From contig NZ_CYRX01000033.1 of the NCBI RefSeq assembly GCF_001458315.1, forward strand, positions 248,001-312,000: a stretch of 64,000 bases of DNA, read 5' to 3'. The notes under the pieces were generated by a model, which had not been told where the DNA came from, did no database searches, and was given only the letters and a program-made list of their open reading frames with translations. The translations under genes and the position numbers were made by a program. Below, piece after piece: positions 1 to 8,807 of this stretch. This DNA comes from Thalassobacter stenotrophicus. Its GTDB lineage: Bacteria; Pseudomonadota; Alphaproteobacteria; Rhodobacterales; Rhodobacteraceae. The stretch's first letter is position 1. The number at the start of each line of letters is the position of its first letter.

Positions 1-1
1 G

Positions 2-196
2 TTCCACCGGATGATGAACCCTGCGGGTGAGGTTGCGGCGACCATGGAGACGTTCCTTTTGCATGTTGATCTGGGCACGCGGCGTAGTGCGCCTGCGCGT
101 GCGGATGTGGCCGAGGCGTTGGCCGCGTTTGGACAAGCGCATGCAGGGATGCCCCGGCCCGAGGGCGCAGGGCGCTACGTGGGGCAGCGGGGCTAA
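2..196 (+). CDS. Acyl-CoA thioesterase-like protein, 3' end only
   Basis: The reading frame is open from the first base of the window and ends at 196, so only the C-terminal 64 residues are visible. The segment FHRMMNPAGEVAATMETFLLH followed by HVD resembles the final strands of hotdog-fold thioesterases, including those next to or fused with carnitine/3-hydroxyacyl-CoA dehydrogenases in Rhodobacteraceae. The N-terminal part, active site and any fusion partner lie outside the window, so the substrate cannot be named. A 200-base gap separates it from the next gene. Confidence 0.55.
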   Translation, partial: FHRMMNPAGEVAATMETFLLHVDLGTRRSAPARADVAEALAAFGQAHAGMPRPEGAGRYVGQRG

Positions 197-396
197 CCAG
201 CCCCTTTGATCACGCAAAATAGGGACGCGCGTGTTGCCCAAGAGCTGGGCTGCACGGGCGTTGGTCTGCGGTTTTCGCTAAAGCGGAACGAGCGTTCTGT
301 TTTGGTAGCGGGTATGGAATTTATTCCCGCGCAAATGCTTTGTATTCTGCTTTGTGAGAACGCATATGGGGCAGACGCAAAGAAATAGGTGCGCCC

Positions 397-1434
397 ATGC
401 TGCTGGATTACATCCCCTCTGACCTGAATGTTCAACTTCTGTTTGGATTGGCGCTTGGCGTGCTGTTCGGCATTGCGGCGCAGATCACTCGGTTTTGTTT
501 GCGGCGCTCGGTCGCTGGCGAAGAGGGCGTGGATCGGGCGGGCCTGTCCGTTTGGCTGCTCGCACTTGCGGCGGCGATCGCGGCGGTGCAGTTCGCGGTG
601 GGCGCGGGCTACGCCGTTTTGGACGAAAGCCGCTACCTTAACCCTGATATTCCGGCACTTGCGATTGTGCTGGGTGGGCTCGCTTTTGGGGTAGGGATGG
701 TGCTGACGCGCGGTTGCGTGACGCGCCTGACGGTGTTGTCGGCGACCGGCAACATGCGTGCGCTTACGGTTTTGGTGGTGTTTGCCATCACGGCCCACGC
801 GATGATGAAGGGCATTCTTGCGCCGCTGCGCACGACCCTTGGCGAAATCTCATTTGAGCTGCCGTTTGCTACAATCGCTGCGGTCCCGGGCATCAGTGTT
901 GTGCTGCCGATTGGTCTGATCGCGGGCAGCGTATGGCTGGCAAAACGGGGCGGCGCATCCGTGACGCATTTAGGCTTGGGGGTGTTTATCGGCCTTCTGG
1001 TGGCTGCGGGCTGGATCGGGACATCAACCCTGTTGATGGATGAGTTCGATCCGTCCCCTGTGCAATCCATCGCGTTTACCCTGCCTTGGACGGATAGTTT
1101 GTTTTGGGTCATCGCCTCAACGGCCATTCCCGCCGGGTTCGGCACGGGTCTGATCGGCGGCGTGATGGTTGGGGCGTTCTTAAGCGCACTTGTGCGGTCT
1201 GAGTTGGCCTTGGTCAGCTTCGCTGAGCCTCAGCAGACCGTGCGCTACGGCGCAGGCGGTGTGTTGATGGGTATTGGTGGGGTCTTGGCGGGCGGCTGCA
1301 CGATTGGTGCGGGCCTGAGCGGCGTCGCCACCCTTAGCCTGTCGGCCATGCTGGCGCTGGTCGCGATTGTTACGGGCGCAGTTGTTGCACGCTATGTGCT
1401 GGGTGCGCGATCCGCGGGCGCGGTGCTGGCATAG
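397..1434 (+). CDS. YeeE/YedE family sulfur-compound transporter
   Basis: A 345-residue, strongly hydrophobic inner-membrane protein made of two similar halves. Each half carries the family's conserved cysteine signatures: TRFCLRR (Cys34), LTRGCVTRL (Cys107) and GGCTIGAGLSGV (Cys301). In characterised YeeE/TsuA proteins such cysteines in the membrane pore pass thiosulfate inward by S-S...H contacts; here the substrate is inferred from the family only. There is no YeeD/TusA-like partner next door, which is unusual for the thiosulfate branch. The ATG at 397 is the first start giving the conserved hydrophobic N-terminus. Confidence 0.85.
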   Translation: MLLDYIPSDLNVQLLFGLALGVLFGIAAQITRFCLRRSVAGEEGVDRAGLSVWLLALAAAIAAVQFAVGAGYAVLDESRYLNPDIPALAIVLGGLAFGVGMVLTRGCVTRLTVLSATGNMRALTVLVVFAITAHAMMKGILAPLRTTLGEISFELPFATIAAVPGISVVLPIGLIAGSVWLAKRGGASVTHLGLGVFIGLLVAAGWIGTSTLLMDEFDPSPVQSIAFTLPWTDSLFWVIASTAIPAGFGTGLIGGVMVGAFLSALVRSELALVSFAEPQQTVRYGAGGVLMGIGGVLAGGCTIGAGLSGVATLSLSAMLALVAIVTGAVVARYVLGARSAGAVLA

Positions 1435-1441
1435 CGCGATC

Positions 1442-1491
1442 TGGGCAGTTATCCACAATCTGCCCACAAAAAATCAACATATTTATCCACA
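1442..1491 (+). promoter_or_regulatory. Two perfect DnaA boxes
   Basis: TTATCCACA occurs at 1449-1457 and again at 1483-1491 in the same orientation, 34 bp apart, separated by an A/T-rich run. Both match the TTATNCACA consensus exactly. The first box is the loop of a perfect 7-bp inverted repeat (TGGGCAG at 1442-1448, CTGCCCA at 1460-1466). Either a DnaA-regulated promoter or titration site, or part of a replication origin; the sequence alone does not decide. Confidence 0.6.
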
Positions 1492-1495
1492 GTAA

Positions 1496-1523
1496 CGAAT
1501 CACCCCCTTCCCAGGGTGATTCG
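1496..1523. other. Perfect 10-bp inverted repeat
   Basis: CGAATCACCC at 1496-1505 and GGGTGATTCG at 1514-1523 form a 10-bp perfect stem with an 8-base loop. No T-tract follows on either strand, so an intrinsic terminator for the preceding transporter gene is not well supported. It lies just after the two DnaA boxes. Confidence 0.55.
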
Positions 1524-1610
1524 GCTGTGTTAGCCTTATGGGAAGTTCTTTGAGCAGCCAGAAATAAGAACAAATACCGTAGGCAGGTGATAACAGGCCA
1601 TGAGCATTCG

Positions 1611-1752
1611 CGGCGCAAGCCCGATGCTCAACACATTAGCGAACTCCCGGGGAGATGGTGGAACACCGCACCCGGGACGGACCTGTGAGAGACGCACCAA
1701 TACGGTGTTGACCGGGCGCTTTGGGTTCCATGAGGGGAACCGGGCGCCTTTT
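1611..1752 (+). ncRNA. Candidate structured RNA, possibly 6S RNA (ssrS)
   Basis: No convincing gene lies between 1435 and 2000, but the 142 bases here fold into a rod-like pattern. GGCG/CCC near 1612-1622 can pair with GGGCGCC at 1742-1748. An apical arm is formed by TCCCGGG (1645-1651) with CCCGGGA (1671-1677), topped by GGTG-GAA-CACC. A small hairpin CACC-AATAC-GGTG (1695-1707) sits on the 3' side of the would-be central bubble, and GGTTCC/GGAACC closes near the 3' end before TTTT at 1749-1752. That arrangement resembles 6S RNA. I have not aligned it to a covariance model and another RNA class is possible. Confidence 0.4.
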
Positions 1753-2000
1753 GCTTTTCCCCCTATATACTGTGCAGTTGTCGGCTTTGTGGCGCCCGCG
1801 CCAAGGGTTAAAGCCTGTGCCAAGGCTATCGCGCTTGACTCCCCCCACATGGCCCCGTAAAGCCCGCCCATTCATTGGTGTTGGTGGCCCCTGCAAGGGG
1901 ATGCCTGTCGGGGTTCGCCCAAAGGACAACGCCCTTCTTGATGGTTCTGATGCGCCTCACCGCGTGCCCTAACCATCCTACATAACGAAGGAGAACAGCC

Positions 2001-2621
2001 GTGACCAAACGCACGTCTGCCAAGTACAAAATTGACCGCCGCATGGGCGAAAACATCTGGGGCCGCGCTAAATCCCCAGTGAACCGCCGCGAATACGGTC
2101 CCGGCCAGCACGGTCAGCGCCGCAAGGGCAAACTGTCCGACTTTGGTCTGCAGTTGCGCGCCAAGCAAAAACTGAAGGGTTACTACGGCGACCTGACAGA
2201 GAAACAATTCAAGCGCATCTTTGGTGAAGCTGCTCGTGTCAAAGGCGACACCGGTGAGAACCTGATCGGTCTGCTGGAGCGTCGTCTGGACGCTGTTGTG
2301 TACCGCGCCAAGTTCGTTGCAACCATCTTTGCTGCACGCCAATTCGTGAACCACGGCCACGTGACCGTGAACGGTAAGAAAGTGAACATCGCTTCCTACC
2401 GTGTGAACGAAGGCGACGTGATCGAAGTTCGTGAGAAGTCCAAGCAGATCGCAGTCGTGATCGAGGCTACTCAGCTGGCTGAGCGCGATGTTCCTGACTA
2501 CATCGAAGCCGACCACAACAAAATGAAGGCGACGTTCGTGCGCACTCCCGGCTTGGGCGACGTGCCCTACGCGGTGCAAATGGAACCAAACCTCGTCATC
2601 GAATACTACGCTCAGAACTAA
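2001..2621 (+). CDS. rpsD: 30S ribosomal protein S4
   Basis: A 206-residue protein with the S4 N-terminal domain followed by an S4 RNA-binding domain from about residue 96, the usual length for alphaproteobacterial S4. It binds 16S rRNA early in assembly of the small subunit. The start is a GTG at 2001, chosen because AAGGAG lies 7-8 bases upstream and the protein then begins [10 protein letters not shown], as expected. Codon use is markedly biased to C-ending codons, typical of a highly expressed gene. It stands alone and is followed by a strong terminator. Confidence 0.97.
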   Translation: MTKRTSAKYKIDRRMGENIWGRAKSPVNRREYGPGQHGQRRKGKLSDFGLQLRAKQKLKGYYGDLTEKQFKRIFGEAARVKGDTGENLIGLLERRLDAVVYRAKFVATIFAARQFVNHGHVTVNGKKVNIASYRVNEGDVIEVREKSKQIAVVIEATQLAERDVPDYIEADHNKMKATFVRTPGLGDVPYAVQMEPNLVIEYYAQN

Positions 2622-2643
2622 TCTGACGCTGGTTGATGGATTT

Positions 2644-2672
2644 AAAGGCCGCTCCTTTGGGGGCGGCCTTTT
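2644..2672 (+). terminator. Intrinsic terminator of rpsD
   Basis: AAAGGCCGC at 2644-2652 pairs perfectly with GCGGCCTTT at 2663-2671, a 9-bp GC-rich stem with a 10-base loop running into TTTT. It begins 22 bases after the rpsD stop codon. Confidence 0.85.
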
Positions 2673-2868
2673 GCGTTGGGGCTGTGTATGCGGTGCCTGC
2701 TGGGCGATATTTCGGCAAATACGTCGCGTTCCATGGCTATCCTCTGTGGTTGGTTTCAGCCTATGAAGCCCGCACTGGCTGGCGCGTCCGTCTGTGACAT
2801 TGCCCTAAGCCATTTTCTTTCGGCCAAGCGCGGTTTATCTCGAACCGCACCAAGCAAGGAGCAGCGCG

Positions 2869-4284
2869 ATGTCTCACCCAGTTTATGCCCGTATTGATGG
2901 CCCCATTGTGATGATCGGTTTTGGGTCGATTGGTCGGGGGACGTTGCCCTTGATTGAGCGCCACTTTGACTATGACCACGCGGCGTTTTCGGTGATTGAG
3001 CCGGGTGAGGCGGGGCAAAAGGAATTGGCGGCGCGGGGCATTACCTGTCATCCCGTGGCGCTGACGCCTGAGAATTACCGTGAGGTGCTGGGCAAGGTTT
3101 TGGAACCGGGCAAAGGGTTTTGCGTGAACCTAAGCGTCGATACCTCTTCGCTTGATTTGATGAAGTTCTGCCGCGAAATCGGCGTGCCCTATATCGACAC
3201 CGTGGTTGAGCCATGGGCGGGCTTCTATTTTGACACCGAAGACAACGCCGCCCGCACCAATTACGCGCTGCGCCAAGCGGTGCGCGATGAGAAGGCCGCA
3301 AACCCCGGCGGAAGCACCGCCGTGTCGTGCTGTGGCGCGAACCCCGGGATGGTGTCGTGGTTTGTGAAAGCCGGCTTGATGACCTTGGCCCGGGATACGG
3401 GCCGCGAGATCACCGCACCTACGGACCGCGCTGGCTGGGCCGGGTTGATGCAGTCGCTTGGCGTTAAGGGCGTGCACATAGCAGAGCGTGACACTCAGGC
3501 CCGCGAAACGCCGCGCCCCCGCGGTGTTTTTGTGAACACTTGGTCGGTCGAGGGTTTTATCGCCGAAGGGTTCCAGCCCGCTGAGTTGGGGTGGGGCACG
3601 CATGAGACATGGTTCCCGGAAAACGGCTATCGCCACAGTGAGGGATGTCAGTCGTCTATCTGGCTGGACCGGCCGGGTGCGATTACGCGGGTGCACACCT
3701 GGTGCCCCACGCCGGGGCCTCAGTTTGGGTTTTTGGTGACGCACAATGAGGCGATCTCGATCTCGGATTACTACACTGTAGGTGCTGCGGATGCGCCGGA
3801 GTTTCGGCCAACGTGCCACTATGCCTATCACCCGGCAGATGATGCTGTTTTGTCCCTGCATGAGATGTTTGGATCGGGACGTCAGCAGACCGAGCATGTG
3901 ATCTTGGAGGTCGATGAGATCGTCGAGGGGATCGATGAGTTGGGTGTGCTGCTTTATGGGCATGAGAAGAATGCCCTGTGGTACGGATCGCGGCTGTCGA
4001 ACGAAGAGACCAAAGCGTTGGCGCCCGATCAGAATGCGACCGGGTTGCAGGTGACCTCTGCGGTTTTGGCCGGGATGGTCTGGGCGTTGGAAAACCCCAA
4101 TGCGGGTATCGTTGAGACCGACGAAATGGATCACGCTCGCTGTTTGGAGGTGCAAGTGCCCTACCTCGGCCCGGTCGAGGCGCATTATACCGATTGGACG
4201 CCATTGCAGGATCGCTGGCAGCATTTTCCCGAGGATATTGACGAAGCCGATCCTTGGTTGTTCCGCAACGTGCTTGCCAGTTAG
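2869..4284 (+). CDS. hss: Homospermidine synthase
   Basis: A 471-residue protein of the bacterial homospermidine synthase family, which uses NAD and putrescine (or putrescine plus spermidine) to make the polyamine homospermidine. The N-terminal Rossmann motif GFGSIGRG is at residues 17-24. The conserved VNLSVDTSSLD and DTVVEPWAG segments follow, and the length matches the family. AGGAG lies 6-8 bases upstream of the ATG. No other polyamine gene is adjacent; an MFS carrier follows about 100 bases later on the same strand, but nothing shows that it carries polyamines. Confidence 0.92.
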   Translation: MSHPVYARIDGPIVMIGFGSIGRGTLPLIERHFDYDHAAFSVIEPGEAGQKELAARGITCHPVALTPENYREVLGKVLEPGKGFCVNLSVDTSSLDLMKFCREIGVPYIDTVVEPWAGFYFDTEDNAARTNYALRQAVRDEKAANPGGSTAVSCCGANPGMVSWFVKAGLMTLARDTGREITAPTDRAGWAGLMQSLGVKGVHIAERDTQARETPRPRGVFVNTWSVEGFIAEGFQPAELGWGTHETWFPENGYRHSEGCQSSIWLDRPGAITRVHTWCPTPGPQFGFLVTHNEAISISDYYTVGAADAPEFRPTCHYAYHPADDAVLSLHEMFGSGRQQTEHVILEVDEIVEGIDELGVLLYGHEKNALWYGSRLSNEETKALAPDQNATGLQVTSAVLAGMVWALENPNAGIVETDEMDHARCLEVQVPYLGPVEAHYTDWTPLQDRWQHFPEDIDEADPWLFRNVLAS

Positions 4285-4290
4285 ATTTTT

Positions 4291-4325
4291 TGCCTCCGGC
4301 GGGGATATTTCGAAACCAAAGAAAC
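4291..4325. repeat. Dispersed intergenic motif, copy 1
   Basis: TGCCTCCGGCGGGGATATTT followed by CGAAACCAAAGAAA. The CCTCCGGCGGGG part can form a short stem, and the GGGATATTT...AAACCAAAGA part recurs at 50492-50512 after nadE. Similar sequences are familiar from intergenic regions of Roseobacter-group genomes. Function unknown; possibly a degenerate terminator. Confidence 0.5.
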
Positions 4326-4388
4326 GCAGGGGCAGGTGTGCGCGGGCGCGGGATTGCTCTGAGCGGGGCAGTGGTGTAGCGCGAGTGG

Positions 4389-5618
4389 GTGAAAACTGTA
4401 CACCTCTCTGAGACGCGCGACTGGCCTTTGTGGCGGCGCCCTGTGGCTTTGCTGGCTTTGATGGCCGCGGCTATGCCGATTGCTTTTGCGACTTGGTCGG
4501 CGCTGTTGAACAACTTTGTCATTGAGATGGCCGGCTTTGATGGTGCCGACATCGGGTGGCTGCATACGGTGCGTGAAATCCCAGGCTTTTTGGCCATTGG
4601 GGTGATTTTCATTATCATCTTTATGCGCGAGCAAGTGTTGGCGTTGGTGTCGCTGGTTTTGTTGGGGTTTGCGACGGTGATTACTGCGCAGTTTCCATCG
4701 TTGGGTGGGTTGTTGTTTGTGACGCTCTTGTCGTCCATCGGGTTTCATTACTACGAGACCGCCAACCAATCGTTGCAGTTGCAATGGATCGAAAAGGCGC
4801 GCGCGCCGCAAGTGTTGGGCATTTTGATGGCTGTGGGGTCGGGTGCGACGTTGCTGGCGTATGGCGCGATTGTGCTGACGTGGCGGGCGTTCGATCTGAG
4901 CTATGATCTGGTGTATTGGGTTGCGGGGTCGATCACTGTGGCCATGGCGCTGTTTGCGTTTTGGGCGTTTCCGCAGTTTGAGAGCCCCAACCCGCAGACC
5001 AAGAAGATGGTCCTGCGTAAGCGCTATTGGCTGTATTACCTGTTGCAGTTCATGTCCGGTGCGCGGCGGCAGATTTTCGTAGTCTTTGCGGGCTTTATGA
5101 TGGTCGAGAAGTTCGGCTTTTCGGTGAGCGATATTACGTCCCTGTTCATGGCCACGCTCGTGGTGAACATGATCGTGGCGCCCCAGTTGGGCCGGGCTGT
5201 CGCGTATTTTGGCGAACGAGCCGCTTTGATCGTCGAATATGCCGGGTTGTTCGGGATTTTTGCTTTCTACATTGGGCTATATTTGTTCGATTGGTCGGCC
5301 ACGGTAGCGGCGGCCCTGTACATCTTGAACAACATCTTTTTCAGCCTCGCGCTGGCGATTAAGACATACTTTCAAAAGATCGCCGACCCCGGGGACATCG
5401 CGCCCACGGCGGCAGTGGCCTTTACGATCAACCATATTGCGGCGGTGTTTTTGCCTGCATCGCTTGGCTACCTTTGGTTGGTGTCGCCGATTTCGGTATT
5501 TGTCGCGGCGGCGTGTATGGCGTTGGTGTCGCTTGGGCTGTCGTGTTTGATCCCGCGCCACCCTGAACCTGGGAATGAGACCGTGATCACGCGGCCTGTC
5601 CCTAGTCCTGCGGAGTAA
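4389..5618 (+). CDS. MFS transporter
   Basis: A 409-residue polytopic inner-membrane protein with about 11-12 hydrophobic segments in two bundles and a basic cytoplasmic loop in the middle (KKMVLRKRYW, about residue 203). This is the layout of the major facilitator superfamily. I see no substrate-diagnostic motif. The start is a GTG at 4389, which gives a short charged N-terminus before the first membrane segment. It follows hss by 104 bases with a repeat-like motif between them. Confidence 0.75.
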   Translation: MKTVHLSETRDWPLWRRPVALLALMAAAMPIAFATWSALLNNFVIEMAGFDGADIGWLHTVREIPGFLAIGVIFIIIFMREQVLALVSLVLLGFATVITAQFPSLGGLLFVTLLSSIGFHYYETANQSLQLQWIEKARAPQVLGILMAVGSGATLLAYGAIVLTWRAFDLSYDLVYWVAGSITVAMALFAFWAFPQFESPNPQTKKMVLRKRYWLYYLLQFMSGARRQIFVVFAGFMMVEKFGFSVSDITSLFMATLVVNMIVAPQLGRAVAYFGERAALIVEYAGLFGIFAFYIGLYLFDWSATVAAALYILNNIFFSLALAIKTYFQKIADPGDIAPTAAVAFTINHIAAVFLPASLGYLWLVSPISVFVAAACMALVSLGLSCLIPRHPEPGNETVITRPVPSPAE

Positions 5619-5657
5619 AGCGCCCTATATCAAGCGAAAGCCAGATGGAGGTGCTGC

Positions 5658-6308
5658 ATGTTTCTGTTCCAACGTAAGAAAGCCGAGATGGTTGCGCGCA
5701 GTGCAGCCTTACCCGGTCGTCAGACCGCCATTCCTACGGCGCAGACTCACTTTGTGAACGGTAATCCGCTGTTGGGCCCTGTGCCTGATGGCATGGAAGA
5801 GGCCATGTTTGGCATGGGCTGCTTCTGGGGCGTTGAGCGGATGTTTTGGCAGCTGGATGGCGTCTATGTCACGCTGGTGGGTTATGCGGGTGGCTACACC
5901 CCGAATGCCACATACGATGAGGTGTGTTCGGGCCAGACGGGCCACAATGAGGTGGTGCGCGTGATCTATGACCCTGCGGTCATCAGCTATGAAGATCTGC
6001 TGCGCGTCTTTTGGGAAGGGCATGACCCGACGCAGGGGATGCGGCAGGGCAACGATATGGGCACGCAGTACCGCAGCGGTATCTATGCTTATTCCGAGGT
6101 GCAAAAGACAGCGGCTGAGGCATCAAAGCTCGCGTTCGCGCCACGGCTTTTGTCTGCGGGCTATGGTGCCATCACCACTGAGATCATCGATGCGCCTGCG
6201 TTCTACCACGCTGAGGACTATCACCAGCAGTACCTTGCCAAGAACCCGGACGGCTATTGCGGGATTGGCGGGACGGGCGTGACCTGTCCCATTGGTGTGG
6301 GCGTCTAG
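5658..6308 (+). CDS. msrA: Peptide methionine (S)-S-oxide reductase
   Basis: A 216-residue MsrA that reduces methionine-S-sulfoxide in oxidised proteins using thioredoxin. The catalytic motif GCFWG is present with Cys55. Two C-terminal cysteines, Cys201 (GYCGIGG) and Cys210 (TCPIG), sit where the resolving cysteines of the three-Cys E. coli type lie. The length and N-terminal extension of about 50 residues also fit that type. GGAGGTG lies 7 bases before the ATG. It is co-directional with prmA, 47 bases downstream. Confidence 0.95.
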   Translation: MFLFQRKKAEMVARSAALPGRQTAIPTAQTHFVNGNPLLGPVPDGMEEAMFGMGCFWGVERMFWQLDGVYVTLVGYAGGYTPNATYDEVCSGQTGHNEVVRVIYDPAVISYEDLLRVFWEGHDPTQGMRQGNDMGTQYRSGIYAYSEVQKTAAEASKLAFAPRLLSAGYGAITTEIIDAPAFYHAEDYHQQYLAKNPDGYCGIGGTGVTCPIGVGV

Positions 6309-6355
6309 ACAGCCGCCGCTGGGCCGGGTAGGCGGGGTGCAAAGGAGCCCCCGCT

Positions 6356-7243
6356 ATGACCGAAACGACCTTTACTGCCTTTACGACACTTTCTGGCAAA
6401 GCGCCCGCCGAAGCTTTGGGTGAAGCGTTGGAGGATATCGATCCGACGCCCTACGGCGTGGGCGTGTTTGAGGTCGAGGACGGCTCGGGCACGTGGGAGG
6501 TCGGGTCCTATTTCCTTGAGCGTCCGGATGCGGTGGCCTTGGCGCTATTGGCTGCAGCGCATGGCGCGGCGGATTTCGTAGTGTCTGAGTTGCCGGATAC
6601 GGATTGGGTCGCGCATGTACGCCGCGAATTGCACCCAGTTGAGGCGGGTCGATTTTTTGTACACGGCGGACATGACACCGAGGCATTGCCTGAGGATCGC
6701 ATTGGCTTGCTGATTGAGGCCGCGATGGCCTTTGGCACCGGACACCATGGCACAACGCACGGCTGTCTTCTGGCGTTTGAGCGTCTGTTGCAAGCGGGCT
6801 TTGGCCCTGGAAAAGTAGCGGACATTGGGTGCGGTACAGCGGTTCTGGCGATGGCTGCGGCCAAGGTTTGGTCCGCCGATGAGGCCGGCACGGTCTATGC
6901 TAGCGATATGGACCCAACGGCCGTGGATGTGGCGCGTGTGAATGCGGACGTCAACGGGTTGGGCGACCGGATCGAATGCCTAGAGGCTGCGGGCTTTGAT
7001 CACCCGACGCTGGCCGAGGTGGGTCCCTTTGATCTGGTCTTTGCCAATATCCTGATGGGACCCCTGCTGGAATTAGCCCCTGATATGGCAACAAACGTCT
7101 CTTTTGGTGGCTACGCTCTTTTGTCTGGTATCCTGAACGAACAGGCCGCAGACGTAATTAAAGCTTATGAAACAGTGGGTTTCACGCTTGAGCATCATCA
7201 CAAGACGCCCGAGTGGTCGACCCTATCGTTGAAGAGAAGCTAA
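6356..7243 (+). CDS. prmA: Ribosomal protein L11 methyltransferase
   Basis: A 295-residue protein that trimethylates ribosomal protein L11 using S-adenosylmethionine. The family motif FGTGHHGTT is at residues 126-134, the SAM-binding loop VADIGCGTAVLA at 154-165, and the late FANILMGPLLELAP motif near residue 228. The N-terminal region is the substrate-recognition part. AAAGGAG precedes the ATG. The gene sits between msrA and an unknown membrane-protein gene, all on the plus strand. Confidence 0.93.
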   Translation: MTETTFTAFTTLSGKAPAEALGEALEDIDPTPYGVGVFEVEDGSGTWEVGSYFLERPDAVALALLAAAHGAADFVVSELPDTDWVAHVRRELHPVEAGRFFVHGGHDTEALPEDRIGLLIEAAMAFGTGHHGTTHGCLLAFERLLQAGFGPGKVADIGCGTAVLAMAAAKVWSADEAGTVYASDMDPTAVDVARVNADVNGLGDRIECLEAAGFDHPTLAEVGPFDLVFANILMGPLLELAPDMATNVSFGGYALLSGILNEQAADVIKAYETVGFTLEHHHKTPEWSTLSLKRS

Positions 7244-7319
7244 AAATCGCGCCTTATTGGTGCCCCATTTCGGCTGTATTTTATCAGTGTTGGGGGTGCC
7301 AATTCATTTTGAGGTGCCG

Positions 7320-7700
7320 ATGTATAGTCAAAATAAATCGTTTCAGCACCGTATGGCGGAGGTGGAAACGCGCAAGCGCGAAGCCGCGTCGAAACACGCT
7401 AAGGTGCTTTATAAAAAGCGGCCCGATGGGTTGCTGGTTCCTGTTGTTCTAAAAGAAGCCCGCCGTATTCCGTGGCTGCATTTGGCTTTTGTGATTGTGT
7501 GCTTGATCGGCTTGAAGGGGTTTATTTATGCCTACTTCGGGACCGATGTTTTAAATGTTCGGGTCACGGGATTGTCTCAGGGCAATTGGTCGGATCAGGT
7601 ATTCGCTTTTGTGCTACAACCGGATGCCATCTCGCTGCGGGTCGCGGAATGGATGTCGGCGGTTTTGCCTTCTGGGGCTGCCGCCTCGGTCGCTGGATAA
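7320..7700 (+). CDS. Small membrane protein of unknown function
   Basis: Starting at the ATG at 7320 gives 126 residues. A basic, probably helical N-terminus (residues 9-36, rich in Lys/Arg/Glu) is followed by one clear membrane segment at about residues 52-73 and a short C-terminal part ending in a weakly hydrophobic alanine-rich tail. An upstream in-frame start at 7257 is less likely because it adds only unconserved-looking sequence. I do not recognise a domain. A strong hairpin follows the stop codon. Confidence 0.6.
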   Translation: MYSQNKSFQHRMAEVETRKREAASKHAKVLYKKRPDGLLVPVVLKEARRIPWLHLAFVIVCLIGLKGFIYAYFGTDVLNVRVTGLSQGNWSDQVFAFVLQPDAISLRVAEWMSAVLPSGAAASVAG

Positions 7701-7720
7701 ACAGCGTTCTAAAAATGCAG

Positions 7721-7744
7721 AACGCCGCACGAGGGTGCGGCGTT
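7721..7744. terminator. Bidirectional terminator-like hairpin
   Basis: AACGCCGCAC (7721-7730) and GTGCGGCGTT (7735-7744) form a perfect 10-bp stem with a GAGG loop. It lies between two convergent genes and can serve both. Confidence 0.75.
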
Positions 7745-7783
7745 TACACGTTACAAAGGTGGGTAAACGCCTTTGCTATAGCC

Positions 7784-7972
7784 TTAGATCAAGGCTTCGA
7801 TGTCGGCGCGTTTAAGCCCGATATCATTCAGCTCCCGGTCCGACAGACGCTCAAGAGCATCACGCGTTACGCGGCGATCATTCCAAGCCGCAATGGCCGC
7901 AATGAGAGAGATAAAGAACGTCCGAGGGCCATTTTCGGTGGCGATCGGACGGATGGTGTCGAGGGTTGCCAT
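7784..7972 (-). CDS. DUF1127 small protein
   Basis: A 62-residue protein whose C-terminal half (RLSDRELNDIGLKRADIEAL) is the DUF1127/YjiS-like motif. Such small arginine-rich proteins are common in Alphaproteobacteria. Some have been tied to RNA turnover, phosphate or stress responses, but no role can be assigned to this copy. GGAAAGGA precedes the ATG. It is monocistronic, convergent with the membrane-protein gene and divergent from ruvC. Confidence 0.88.
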   Translation of the reverse strand: MATLDTIRPIATENGPRTFFISLIAAIAAWNDRRVTRDALERLSDRELNDIGLKRADIEALI

Positions 7973-8300
7973 AAGTGCGTCCTTTCCGATCTTTCAAGTT
8001 TTTAGGTTTAAGCGAAAGCGCAGCAATTGCTTTCCATGAGCGGCAGGTATTCCGGAATTCTGATCTCAACAATTAGCAAGAATGCATGTCTCATATGCGA
8101 TTTGTGCATAGGATCGTGGGGTGGTTAACGGATTTAATTGACTGCGATTTTTGGCCCAAAAAGCGTCGTTTGCGAATTGTGTTGCGTCGGTTTTGGTTCG
8201 CAATGTCGCGTTTGGCGTGGCGCGGGATTAACCTTTGTTTTTCTGGCTGCCGTCCGATCTTCGTGATAGTCCTGTAACAAACACAAAAGGCGAGAGCAGA
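7973..8300. other. Intergenic region between DUF1127 gene and ruvC
   Basis: About 330 bases without a supportable gene. It must hold the DUF1127 promoter (minus) and the ruvC promoter (plus). The only structure I note is the palindrome ATTCCGGAAT at 8049-8058, overlapping GAATTC. Reading frames here have no ribosome-binding site and look random. Confidence 0.5.
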
Positions 8301-8807
8301 ATGCGCGTTCTAGGGGTCGATCCCGGGCTGAGGAACATGGGGTGGGGCGTGATTGAGTCGCGCGGCAGCCACTTGCGCCACATCGCCAATGGGACATGCA
8401 AAACGGATGCAAAGGATACGTTGGCCGCACGGTTGCTGAGCCTGCATGCGCAGCTGACCGATGTGATCGCGGCCTATGAGCCCGACACCGCCGCCGTGGA
8501 ACAGACATTTGTGAACAAAGACGGGGCAGCGACGCTCAAGCTGGGGCAGGCGCGCGGCGTTGCGTTGTTGGTGCCGGCGCAGGCGGGCTTGGCGATTGGG
8601 GAATACTCGCCCAACGCGATCAAAAAGACGGTCGTGGGCGTGGGACACGCGGACAAAGGGCAGGTGCAGGCAATGGTGCGCGTGCAATTGCCGGGTGTGA
8701 CGTTCGACAGCCCCGACGCGGCAGACGCGTTGGCCATTGCGATTTGCCACTCGTTTCACGCGCAATCCTCAGGTCGACTGGAGGCCGCAATGCGGGCAGC
8801 ACAATGA
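8301..8807 (+). CDS. ruvC: Holliday-junction resolvase RuvC
   Basis: A 168-residue endonuclease that cuts Holliday junctions in complex with RuvAB. The acidic catalytic residues are in place: Asp7 (GVDPG), Glu67 (AVEQTF), Asp139 and Asp142 (SPDAADA). The ATG at 8301 is preferred over upstream starts because it places MRVLGVDPG at the N-terminus as in all RuvC proteins and has GGCGAGAG just upstream. The stop overlaps the ruvA start by four bases (ATGA), indicating translational coupling. Confidence 0.97.
   Translation: MRVLGVDPGLRNMGWGVIESRGSHLRHIANGTCKTDAKDTLAARLLSLHAQLTDVIAAYEPDTAAVEQTFVNKDGAATLKLGQARGVALLVPAQAGLAIGEYSPNAIKKTVVGVGHADKGQVQAMVRVQLPGVTFDSPDAADALAIAICHSFHAQSSGRLEAAMRAAQ

Noticed and set aside
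3130-4224. A 364-codon minus-strand frame opposite homospermidine synthase
   Set aside because: Shadow of hss; composition and lack of motifs argue against a gene.
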